From JACVRN01 sp036403815 (GTDB taxonomy: Bacteria; Acidobacteriota; Blastocatellia; Pyrinomonadales; Pyrinomonadaceae), in contig DASWQH010000023.1 of NCBI GenBank assembly GCA_036403815.1, forward strand, positions 62,001-126,000: DNA of 64,000 bases. Direction: 5' to 3'. This document shows, one piece after another, positions 16,445-24,292 of this stretch. Under the pieces are notes generated by a model that was given only the letters and a program-made list of their open reading frames with translations, did no database searches and had not been told where the DNA came from. Positions within the stretch are counted from its first letter, which is position 1, and each line of letters starts with the position of its first letter. Both the position numbers and the translations under genes were made by a program.

Positions 16445-19135
16445 TCACGACGCAGGACGCGCCCGGTTGTCTACCTCACGCGAGTATTTCCCTCTGATTC
16501 GTACGCAGCGTTGAAGTCCGTCAACTGTCTCCAGAACCTTCAGGCGCAGGTCACGGTCGAGCGAAGGGTTGCGATCAAGAAAGTTCTGCACGGTGTCGAG
16601 CGCCTTCGGGCTACACTGCCCGCCTATAAAAGCCGCAAGCCAGCCGTTGACGAAGAAAATCTTGCGCGTGCGCTTCAATGTCGGCAACTCTTCAAGCGCG
16701 CGTTCCAGGTATGGAAGAGTCAACTCGGATTGCTGAAGCGTATTGAACGGCCCCGTGCTCGCTTCGATCCAGCTTTCGGCCAGCTTCGTGTCGTTCAGAT
16801 AAGCAGTGAAATAGTTTTTCTTCGTCTCTGAAAGGCTGCGCGCAGCGCCCGCACTGTAAGCATAGCGCTTAGCATCGTCAGTGGTATCTTCCATGCTCAG
16901 CTTTTCCAGCAACGCTGGAGCATCCGCGTCGGCGCGCATCAGAAGCGCCGTGACGATGTCGAAGCGGTCACGCGAGCGCAACGTCATGCCCGGAATCTTT
17001 ACTTCGCCGCGCAGGATTTTTTTGAGCAGGTCGCGCGCCTCAGTTGTTTTCGCCACCGATTGAAAGGCGCGAAAGTATGTGATCCGCAGACCTGCGGTTT
17101 CGGCATTCATCATGCGGTCAGAAAGCAGACGTTCCAAGCGCGGCGCAAGCAAGCTCATCTCTTCGTTTGAGACGTAGCGATTAAAAGCAGTGGAGGTGCG
17201 CGCCAGTATGCTCTGGGTCGTCACCTCATCGCGCTCCTGTGGAAGAAGCTTGACGGCCAACTCTATGTAATCGAGGGGCGCGAGTTCCGCTTCGCGCACG
17301 CTGTCCCAGAGCGCGCCCCATAGAAGCGCGCGCAGGAAGGGGTCTGTCACCGCGCCTAGACGATTGATGACGGCGCGCTTGCTCTCGTCGTCGAGCAGGA
17401 ATCGCCCGTAGCCGTAGTCTTCATAATTGGCGAAGACATAACGCGGCGCACGCTTGCCTATGGCTTCAGCGACGCGCCGCTCGCCGTTGCCGCTCAAGGT
17501 GACGGTCAGGGTTTCAGGCCGCGCGTCGTCATAAGCAAGCAGCAGCTTGACGCGCATAGGCCACGCGCCGCCTTCGCTCAAGACATCCTGTTGCCGCAGC
17601 GTGAACGAGTTGATGCGATTCTGTTTGTTGACAGACCACTGGACACGCACGTCCGGCATCCCGCGCCGCTTGACCCAGGCGGCAGCCCATTCGTCCAGCT
17701 TCTTCGCGGAAGTGCGCTCGAACGCGCTCACCAGATCAGCCCACTCTGCATTCGCGTAAGCGTGCTCTTTGAGAAACATCTGTACGGCGCGCTGGAATTT
17801 CTCAGGCTCAAGATAGAACTCCGCCTGCCGCAGCATCGAAGGCGCTTTGCGATAGACTATGTTGCCGTAAGCAGATTTGGCCGCGCTCAGATTGGAAATC
17901 TCCTGCCAGATGGGCGTCGTCCCCTTCGTCACGTCCGTCAGGTACGCGGCGGGCTTGGTCTTCTGGTAAAAGACCTTCCACGCGTTGTACTCCGGCATCG
18001 TCGCCTCCATAGCCTTGTAAGCCATGAAGGTCGCAAAGCCTTCCTTCAACCACAGGTCATCGAACCATTGCATCGTGACAAGGTCGCCGAACCACTGGTG
18101 CGCCAGCTCGTGAAAGACAAGCTCCGCGCGGTTGATTAAATCATTCGCCGTCGGGTCTGAAGGAAACAGTATGCTCTCTTCGCGCAGGAAGGTTGCGCCC
18201 GCGTGCTCCATGCCGCCGTAGGCGAATTCCGGCAAGATGATCTGATCGTATTTCGGAAAGGGAAACTTGTAATCGAAATAACGGCTGTAGAACTTTATCC
18301 CTTCGCGAGCTAAGCGGAAGACTTCCGGCAACTCTTTGCGCGCTCGTTCTGCTTTTGATTTACGCACGAAGAGGCGCATTGGAATCGTTGAAGTCTCATC
18401 CTTGAATTCTTCAAACGGCCCTGCGGCGAAAGCGAAGAGGTAAGTACTGATAGGCTCGGTTTCAAGAAAGCTATGATAAAACACTCCACGCTCAGGACGG
18501 CCAACTATGAAAGCGAAACCGTTCGCATCATCAACATCCGTGTTAGTAACGACTTTCCATGTATCGGGCGTTTTAATTTCAAGCTTAAAGCGAGCTTTCA
18601 AATCCGGCTGGTCGAAGCAGGGAAAGGCCGTGCTCGCGTCCGAGGGAACGAAGAGCGTGTAGATGTATTCCGACTTGTCTTCACGATCCATGTAGCGCGT
18701 GACGGCGCTCCCGGAAGTCGAGATGGGCGATTCAAACTTGAGGCGAATGACGTTCTCGCCTTTGATAAGGTAAGCGCCGGGAATAATCAGATGGTCGTTC
18801 GTCTCGCGTGCGTCCGCGACCTTTCGCCCGTTCGCTTCCACATCCCACACGCGCGCCTGCGGCTGGCCTTCTTTGACGGGCATCTTTCGCCAGTCGAGCA
18901 CAAGCTGGTCAACCGCGCCCTGCAATGTAACGCGAATCACTTCCGAGCCTTTCAGCAATTCCGCGCCCGGCGCAAGCTCCAGGCTCAGGGCGTAACGCAC
19001 ATTGCTGTAACGCTCCGCACGCGCACGCGCCAGCTCGCGCGGTACTCCCGGTTCAGGATCAAGAGGGCTGCCGACAGCTTTGAGATTACACATAAGCATG
19101 AGAAGTATGAGGATGAAAATCGTTCTCGGTATCAT
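16445..19135 (-). CDS. Secreted M1 family zinc aminopeptidase
   Basis: About 896 residues with a signal peptide (FILILLMLMCNLKAVGS). The M1 hallmarks are present: exopeptidase motif GGMEHAG near residue 305 and zinc site HELAHQWFGD near 340, with the third ligand Glu in WLKEGFATFM, then the long C-terminal ERAP1-like helical domain. It releases N-terminal residues from peptides outside the cytoplasm. ATG at 19135 overlaps the TGA of the upstream quinone oxidoreductase gene as TGATG, so the pair is translationally coupled. A TTG one codon earlier is also in frame. Confidence 0.93.
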   Translation of the reverse strand: MIPRTIFILILLMLMCNLKAVGSPLDPEPGVPRELARARAERYSNVRYALSLELAPGAELLKGSEVIRVTLQGAVDQLVLDWRKMPVKEGQPQARVWDVEANGRKVADARETNDHLIIPGAYLIKGENVIRLKFESPISTSGSAVTRYMDREDKSEYIYTLFVPSDASTAFPCFDQPDLKARFKLEIKTPDTWKVVTNTDVDDANGFAFIVGRPERGVFYHSFLETEPISTYLFAFAAGPFEEFKDETSTIPMRLFVRKSKAERARKELPEVFRLAREGIKFYSRYFDYKFPFPKYDQIILPEFAYGGMEHAGATFLREESILFPSDPTANDLINRAELVFHELAHQWFGDLVTMQWFDDLWLKEGFATFMAYKAMEATMPEYNAWKVFYQKTKPAAYLTDVTKGTTPIWQEISNLSAAKSAYGNIVYRKAPSMLRQAEFYLEPEKFQRAVQMFLKEHAYANAEWADLVSAFERTSAKKLDEWAAAWVKRRGMPDVRVQWSVNKQNRINSFTLRQQDVLSEGGAWPMRVKLLLAYDDARPETLTVTLSGNGERRVAEAIGKRAPRYVFANYEDYGYGRFLLDDESKRAVINRLGAVTDPFLRALLWGALWDSVREAELAPLDYIELAVKLLPQERDEVTTQSILARTSTAFNRYVSNEEMSLLAPRLERLLSDRMMNAETAGLRITYFRAFQSVAKTTEARDLLKKILRGEVKIPGMTLRSRDRFDIVTALLMRADADAPALLEKLSMEDTTDDAKRYAYSAGAARSLSETKKNYFTAYLNDTKLAESWIEASTGPFNTLQQSELTLPYLERALEELPTLKRTRKIFFVNGWLAAFIGGQCSPKALDTVQNFLDRNPSLDRDLRLKVLETVDGLQRCVRIRGKYSREVDNRARPAS

Positions 19136-20142
19136 CAATCTACCTTTGCCTCTCCGATCATCAGCACAACTTTACCGAAGCTAGCGTTTGCTTCCAGCCG
19201 CTCGTGGGCGGCGCGCACATCTTCCATTTTGTAAATCTTATCAATCACGGGGCGCACGAGTCCCAGCCGTATAAGCGGAAGGACATGCTTTTCAAAGCGA
19301 CGTGTGGCCGCAGCCTTCTCTGTTGTCGAGCGCGAGCGAAGGACTGTGCCGATGATTTTCAGGCGCTTGCGCATCACTATACCGAAATCGAGCGGCGCGT
19401 TTGCGCCTGCGGTCGTGCCTACAAAAAGCAGGCGACCCTTCAGAGCCAGAGCGTCCAGGTTGGCAGCCAGATACTTTGCGCCGACTAGATCGAGTATGAC
19501 ATCAACGCCCTTGCCTTCAGTCCATTCGCGCACCGCAAGGCTTGCGTGCGACGGGTCGTCTCCAACAGCTACCGATTCCGTGAGACCATACTCGCGCGCC
19601 CGCTCCAATTTTTCAGGCGTGCGCGAAGTGCCGTAGACAATCGCGCCCGCGGCAGCGGCAAGCTGTATAGCTGCAAGACCTACGCCGGAGCCTGCGGCGT
19701 GAACCAGCAAGCGCTCGCCCATCTCCAACCCGCCCAGCGTGAACAGAGCATCGTGCGCCGTGATGAAGGCTTCAGGCACGCACGCGGCTTCAGCCCAATC
19801 AAGATTTTCCGGAACGGGCGCAAGTGTGCTTTCCGGCACGACGATGTATTCGGCCTGTGCGCCTCCGCCCGTAATGCCGAAGACTCTTTCTCCCTTTCGC
19901 AACCTTACGGCTTCCGCCCCAAGCTCTTCGACTTCTCCAGCGAACTCAAGGCCGGGGATGTCCTGGGGCGCGCCCGTGGGCGCAGGGTAATGGCCTCTTC
20001 GTTGCAGCAGGTCTGCGCGGTTAAGAGCCGCTGCGCGCACGCGCACCAGCACGCGGTCAGCCGCAGGCTTTGCGGGACGCGGGACGCGGCTGACTTCCAA
20101 TCCTTCGACGCCGCCATGCGCAACGATGCGTACGGCGCGCAT
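19135..20142 (-). CDS. Zinc-free MDR quinone oxidoreductase (PIG3/QOR-like)
   Basis: The medium-chain dehydrogenase fold is clear. An N-terminal GroES-like part (VRVRAAALNRADLLQRRGHYP) is followed by GLEFAGEVEE and a Rossmann motif LLVHAAGSGVGLAAIQLA. The zinc ligand cysteines are absent, as in NAD(P)H:quinone oxidoreductases. The N-R-A-D-L-L-Q-R-R-G-x-Y signature points to the PIG3 type. It reduces quinones or enones with NADPH. The ATG at 20142 gives MRAVRIVAHGG. GTG and ATG codons 6-8 codons upstream are alternatives. Coupled to the M1 aminopeptidase gene. Confidence 0.88.
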   Translation of the reverse strand: MRAVRIVAHGGVEGLEVSRVPRPAKPAADRVLVRVRAAALNRADLLQRRGHYPAPTGAPQDIPGLEFAGEVEELGAEAVRLRKGERVFGITGGGAQAEYIVVPESTLAPVPENLDWAEAACVPEAFITAHDALFTLGGLEMGERLLVHAAGSGVGLAAIQLAAAAGAIVYGTSRTPEKLERAREYGLTESVAVGDDPSHASLAVREWTEGKGVDVILDLVGAKYLAANLDALALKGRLLFVGTTAGANAPLDFGIVMRKRLKIIGTVLRSRSTTEKAAATRRFEKHVLPLIRLGLVRPVIDKIYKMEDVRAAHERLEANASFGKVVLMIGEAKVD

Positions 20143-20250
20143 GTAATCAGTTTCCATCATTCGCACTCAAAAACCTTTCGGGGGCGGTGAATGCAAAGCT
20201 TATCATCAAAACGAGCAGGCGTGCTCCCTTATGATAAAGTGTCAGACCGA

Positions 20251-21240
20251 ATGAGCCAAAGGACACTGGTCATTATCAATCCGGCGGCGGCACGTGCGCG
20301 CCGCGCGTGGCCGAAAATTTCCTCCGCGCTTCGTGACAACGGATTGGATTTCGATGTCTACGAGACAGCGTTTGCGGGCGATGCTACACAGAAGACGCGC
20401 GAAGCTTTGCACGCAGGCTATCTTACGGTTGCGGTCGTCGGCGGCGACGGAACATTGAGCGAAGCCGCGTCAGGTTTTTTTGAATTTCATGAAGTTGAGC
20501 AGGGCGCAAATCTTGTGCTTCCTTCACCTATCAACGCGAATGCAGCGCTGGCGATGTTGCCCGCCGGGACGGGCGATGATTTCGCGCGCGGCCTTGCGGG
20601 CAGACGCGAGCCGCTTAACGAATGGATCAAGCGATTGATAGTACACATGCGTTCCGTTGATTTAAGCAGGACGCGTGTCATAGATGTCATCGCCGCCAGC
20701 TTTGCAACGGAGAAAGGCAACCGAAGCTTTATCTGTCTCAACGTCTCTACGATTGGACTGGGCGCGGAGGTGGCCGCACGCGTCGCATCACAGAGCCGCT
20801 TCATGCAGCGTCTACCGGGCGAGGCGCGGTTTCTTTCCGCAGCCTGCGGGGCGCTCCTCATGTGGCGCGAGCGATTGACGCGTGTGATGGTTGACGAAAG
20901 CGAAACTATTGAATGCGCTTCAAATCTGATAGCCGTCGCCAATAATGTTTACGCTGGCGGCGGCATGATGTTCGCGCCCGATGCGCGCCCGGACGACGGC
21001 CTGATTGACCTCATGCTCTCCTGCAATCTAACGCGCCGCGCCATCCTCAGAGAATTGCCGCGCATTCATAGCGGCGGTCACCTCAAGAATCCGAACGTGC
21101 GGCTCTTCAAAGCAAAGCACGTCCGCCTTGAACCCGTCACGCCGGAAGATGCACTCCCCATAGAAGCCGACGGAAACCCGCGCGGCCACACGCCCGCAGA
21201 GTTTCAAATTATGCCAGGTGCTCTGCGAATCGTTTTCTAA
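20251..21240 (+). CDS. YegS/BmrU-type lipid kinase (diacylglycerol kinase catalytic domain)
   Basis: From the ATG at 20251 the protein starts MSQRTLVIINPAAARARR. Then come GGDGTLSEAASG and LPAGTGDDFARGL, the ATP-binding loops of the DAGK catalytic family, and a C-terminal beta-rich part with FAPDARPDDGLIDLM and IEADG. Such enzymes phosphorylate diacylglycerol, sphingosine or related lipids at the membrane. The TGDDFARGL loop is normal for the family. The upstream open frame lies in the 84-109 bp intergenic region with the divergent quinone oxidoreductase gene and is not needed. Confidence 0.88.
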   Translation: MSQRTLVIINPAAARARRAWPKISSALRDNGLDFDVYETAFAGDATQKTREALHAGYLTVAVVGGDGTLSEAASGFFEFHEVEQGANLVLPSPINANAALAMLPAGTGDDFARGLAGRREPLNEWIKRLIVHMRSVDLSRTRVIDVIAASFATEKGNRSFICLNVSTIGLGAEVAARVASQSRFMQRLPGEARFLSAACGALLMWRERLTRVMVDESETIECASNLIAVANNVYAGGGMMFAPDARPDDGLIDLMLSCNLTRRAILRELPRIHSGGHLKNPNVRLFKAKHVRLEPVTPEDALPIEADGNPRGHTPAEFQIMPGALRIVF

Positions 21241-21265
21241 AAGAAGTACTGAGTGATGAGTACTG

Positions 21266-21502
21266 AGAAGCTGATTGAAAAATCAAGCTTCCTCTTGAGT
21301 CCCGTAGGGACGACTGATAATAGCCCAGCGATTTATCGCTGGGTCAAAGCCGAATATGAAAGTAGAGACCCGTAGGGACGACTGAATAAAGCTGGAAGAG
21401 ATTTCAGCCGTCCCTACGGGTCTCTCTTTTTATGCACACAGTTCCCAGCGATAAATGGCTGGGCTATTTTCAGTCGTCCCTACGGGACTTTCCAAACAGC
21501 CT
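21266..21502. repeat. Family B nested palindromic element, copy B3, flanked by 19-bp direct repeats
   Basis: The left end AGAAGCTGATTGAAAAATC is at 21266, and the right end read inward is CAGAGGCTGTTTGGAAAG. Outer boxes: GTCCCGTAGGGACGACTGAT and TAGCCCAGCGATTTATCGCT on the left, complement on the right (21444-21489). Inner hairpin: GACCCGTAGGGACGACTGAA paired at 21365-21422. The 19-mer CTGAGTGATGAGTACTGAG occurs at 21249-21267 and again at 21503-21521, bracketing the element. Confidence 0.85.
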
Positions 21503-21580
21503 CTGAGTGATGAGTACTGAGCGAGAAGCTTCTTTCTTTTACTCAGTACTCATCACTCAGTACTCAGTATTTCTTTACTC
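21503..21580. repeat. Hairpin repeat G (GAGTACTGAGTGAT words)
   Basis: Arm CTGAGTGATGAGTACTGAG (21503-21521) pairs with CTCAGTACTCATCACTCAG (21542-21560), continued by GTACTCAGT and CTCATCACTT words up to the TolC stop codon, which the last word supplies (TGATGAGT on the minus strand). The loop, read on the minus strand, is GTAAAAGAAAGAAGCTTC, close to the loop of family E. Confidence 0.8.
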
Positions 21581-21581
21581 A

Positions 21582-23660
21582 TCACTTCTTTTCTTCCGCC
21601 TCTTTACGTCGCAGCTCGTCGCCGCGCTCTCTTACAAGGCGAGAGGTGTTCATGTCTTCCAGCTCGAAGCGTGGGAACTGGTCGCCGCCGAGTCCTTCTA
21701 TGCCTATGCCTGCGCTCAGGCGAAAGCCCGTGCATTCAAGCGCCAGGGAGCGCAGGTCTGAAAGGTCGCGCACGTTCTTGTCCTGCCAGTTATAGAAAGG
21801 CTCCCAGTCGCCGTTGATGTTGAGCTTCTGTGCGATGGATGCCAGGAACTCGTCCTTATTGTTCCAACTATTCGTCACTGGATAGCCGACGTGTATGAAG
21901 TAAAGCCTGTCTTCCACAAATTGAAGAAGAACTGTCTGCACGCCGTCAAAAAACTGGTTGCGAGCAAGGTCGCTCCGGCTGAGAATGACGTTTGTAACTC
22001 CGACCTTGTTCGGTGGTGACGATTTGAGAGAAGGGAAAAGGACAGTCGTCTGAGCGAGCGTCATGCCCAGACGAAGCCCGCCGATGCTCGGAGCCTGTGC
22101 AAGCGTCAGGGAGCAACTTGCGCCCGACTTATTTTGAGGCGGCTCGCCCTGTCCGCCCTTCAGTGTGCTCAGGATGCGGCTGGGGTCTTCCTCAAGCCGT
22201 ATGCGCGAAGTGTGATAATCGACGATGGCCTGGTAGTAGGCCGAGCGCGTCTCGGCAAAGCTCGATTGCGCGTCAACCACATCCAGAATCGTCGCCTTCC
22301 CCGTGCGATAACGCACGAAGATGCTCGTCATGTTCTGTTGCGCGGCTTCGCTTGCCAGGCGCATGTCGCGTATGCGTTCGAGCGCGCCCAGAGCGTTGGC
22401 ACGGTTGATATAAAACTCCTGCCGAAGCTGGCGCATCAGTAGCTCGCGCTGAATAATCAGTTGCTCTGAGCGCAGGGAAGCCTGTCGCTCGCGGCTGCGG
22501 CTTGCGCCGAAGTTGAAGACAGGAATGTTTAGAGAGATGATGGCGGAGCCGCCCGCGTAACGACCAACGGGGCGAAAGTCTCCGGCATCGAAGCCGCCGT
22601 TCAAGCTATAGGTCAAATCAGGCAGAAGCTCGCGTCGGGCGGCGCGTGCCTCCGCGCGTGCTGCCTTCTCCTGCGCATCTAGCTGAGCAAGCTCCGGGCG
22701 GCTGCGTATAATATCTTCCGTGTAGCTATTAAAGTCGCTCACGCTCGGAACATTATCCGTGAGATGAGCGGTCATAATCTGGGTAGAGAAATCTATGCCG
22801 GTCAGGCTTCTGAGTAGATTCATCGCGCCGAGTTCGGTGGCGCGCGCCTGCTCCAGCGCATCGCGTTGGGATGCAGCAGTCGTGCGTGCGCGAAACACAT
22901 CGGCCTCTTCACCTTCGCCGCGCGCCTTCAGGTTCTCTGCGACTGCGACGAATCCTTCCGCCAGCCCAAGGGTCTCTTCTGCCAGCCTGCGGCGTTGGCG
23001 CGTCAGCACGAGCGCGTAGTAAGCATCCACGGTCGCCAGCACAAGCTCGCGGCGTGCGACGCGCGTTCCGGCATTGGCCGCTTCCAGTAGAGCGCGGCTG
23101 CGAGAGAGCGCTGCACGAAGTCTTCCTGCCAGATCAATTGTGCCCGAAACGTTCATGAGCGCCGTCGTCTCGTTGATGGCGCTTGCCGAAACGAAGCTGA
23201 AGATGAGCGGGTCGCCCGGAGCGCGAAGCCTTGAGGGCGTAGTTCCGGTATAGGTGAGCGGCAGGTTGAGCTGCGGAAAAAATGCTGCGCGCGCCTGCCT
23301 GACATCCTCGCGCGCGAGCTGTTCCTCTACGAAAGCCTGCTGGTACAGAGAGGCGTTCGAGAGCGCCAGCGTGACGGCATCGTCAACCGTCATGGCCTGA
23401 TACTTATCCGTAGGGCTTGCGAAGGGATAATCGTAGTACGGCGGCGGCACATTCGCCGCGCGAGGTTTCGGAGCTGCCACGGGGGGACGCCCCGTTTCAG
23501 CCGGAGGCCGCTGCAAGCGCTGCTGCTTCGTCTGCCTCGTAGTCGCGGGCGGCGCTTTCTGCGTAGTTGTCGAAGGCTGCTGAGCGTGAAGCGGCGTTTG
23601 AAAGAGGAGACAAAAGAGAACGACAAGTACACGCGCGCCGGGGGCATAAGCTTTTCTCAA
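21582..23660 (-). CDS. TolC-family outer membrane efflux protein with unusual C-terminal domain
   Basis: Residues 1-27 are a signal peptide ending HAQQ, followed by a Pro/Thr/Gln-rich linker. Residues about 85-500 show two OEP repeats with long coiled-coil helices (for example EQLAREDVRQARAAFFPQLN and FRARTTAASQRDALEQARAT). TolC proteins form the outer membrane duct of tripartite exporters. The family normally ends near residue 500. Here about 180 extra residues follow, beginning PSIGGLRLGMTLAQTTVLFP, a separate globular domain I cannot name. No inner membrane pump or adaptor gene is adjacent; the upstream gene on the same strand is rpiB, 80 bp away with hairpin E1 between. Confidence 0.85.
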   Translation of the reverse strand: MRKAYAPGARVLVVLFCLLFQTPLHAQQPSTTTQKAPPATTRQTKQQRLQRPPAETGRPPVAAPKPRAANVPPPYYDYPFASPTDKYQAMTVDDAVTLALSNASLYQQAFVEEQLAREDVRQARAAFFPQLNLPLTYTGTTPSRLRAPGDPLIFSFVSASAINETTALMNVSGTIDLAGRLRAALSRSRALLEAANAGTRVARRELVLATVDAYYALVLTRQRRRLAEETLGLAEGFVAVAENLKARGEGEEADVFRARTTAASQRDALEQARATELGAMNLLRSLTGIDFSTQIMTAHLTDNVPSVSDFNSYTEDIIRSRPELAQLDAQEKAARAEARAARRELLPDLTYSLNGGFDAGDFRPVGRYAGGSAIISLNIPVFNFGASRSRERQASLRSEQLIIQRELLMRQLRQEFYINRANALGALERIRDMRLASEAAQQNMTSIFVRYRTGKATILDVVDAQSSFAETRSAYYQAIVDYHTSRIRLEEDPSRILSTLKGGQGEPPQNKSGASCSLTLAQAPSIGGLRLGMTLAQTTVLFPSLKSSPPNKVGVTNVILSRSDLARNQFFDGVQTVLLQFVEDRLYFIHVGYPVTNSWNNKDEFLASIAQKLNINGDWEPFYNWQDKNVRDLSDLRSLALECTGFRLSAGIGIEGLGGDQFPRFELEDMNTSRLVRERGDELRRKEAEEKK

Positions 23661-23679
23661 GGGGGATGCTCCTTAAAAG

Positions 23680-23758
23680 TAGAGGTTAGAGGTCAGAGGT
23701 TAGAGGTTAGCAGTTGACTTTCTTTTTACTAACCTCTGACCTCTAACCTCCAGCCTCT
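23680..23758. repeat. Hairpin repeat family E, copy E1
   Basis: The left arm is four tandem words of the AGAGGTT/AGAGGTC type (23680-23710), the right arm their complement (23729-23758), and the loop is CAGTTGACTTTCTTTTTA. It spans the TolC-rpiB gap and overlaps the end of rpiB, whose TAG stop is part of the GGTTAG word. It is in inverted orientation relative to E2. Confidence 0.88.
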
Positions 23759-24201
23759 TCTATTTCGGCTATCTTCTGTAAACGTCTGCGGTGGCGTTCT
23801 TCATTCGAGAAGCGTGCAGCGACGAAGGCACGAACGATTTCCATAGCAAGCTCCGCGCCCGTGACGCGTGCGCCCAGACAGAGCACGTTACAATCGTCGT
23901 GCTCGCGCGACTGGTGCGCCGTGTAGGTATCCGAACACATCACGGCGCGCACGCCCTTCAGCTTGTTGGCCGCGACAGAGACGCCCGCGCCGCTGCCGCA
24001 GATGAGAATCCCGATCTCCGCGCGCCCGCGCTGCACGGCCTGCCCTACCAGTAGAGCGTAGTCCGGGTAATCATCCGGCTGTGCGGAGTCATGCGTGCCG
24101 AAGTCTTCTATCTCATGCCCCCCGGAGCGCAGTTCCTCTATCACGCGCTGGTTGAGCGGGACTCCCGCATGATCTGCACCGACGGCGATTCTCATCTTCA
24201 T
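23743..24201 (-). CDS. rpiB: Ribose-5-phosphate isomerase B
   Basis: This is the typical 152-residue RpiB/LacA fold: IAVGADHAGVPLNQRVIEEL at the N-terminus, DYPDYA, the active-site Cys in ICGSGAGVSVAANKLKGVRA, and SREHDDCNVLCLGARV. It interconverts ribose 5-phosphate and ribulose 5-phosphate in the non-oxidative pentose phosphate pathway. It lies directly downstream of transketolase, which fits. The last residues EEAGG and the TAG stop are read from hairpin E1. The gene is bracketed by inverted hairpins E1 and E2. Confidence 0.95.
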   Translation of the reverse strand: MKMRIAVGADHAGVPLNQRVIEELRSGGHEIEDFGTHDSAQPDDYPDYALLVGQAVQRGRAEIGILICGSGAGVSVAANKLKGVRAVMCSDTYTAHQSREHDDCNVLCLGARVTGAELAMEIVRAFVAARFSNEERHRRRLQKIAEIEEAGG

Positions 24202-24202
24202 A

Positions 24203-24292
24203 AATCAGAGGTTAGAGGTCAGAGGTTAGTAAAAAGAAAGTCAACTGCTAGCCTCTAACCTCTAGCCTCTGACCTCTGCTCTCTAGCCTCTG
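24203..24292. repeat. Hairpin repeat family E, copy E2
   Basis: The left arm CAGAGGTTAGAGGTCAGAGG (about 24206-24230) pairs with a longer right arm of AACCTCT/GCCTCTGACCTCT words (24248-24292). The loop is AGTAAAAAGAAAGTCAACTG, the exact reverse complement of the E1 loop apart from its ends. It fills the 81 bp between the tkt stop and the rpiB start. The tkt stop TAG is inside it. Confidence 0.88.

Noticed and set aside
19546..20190. 214-codon plus-strand frame antisense to the quinone oxidoreductase
   Set aside because: The MDR motifs are clear on the other strand; this is a codon-bias shadow.
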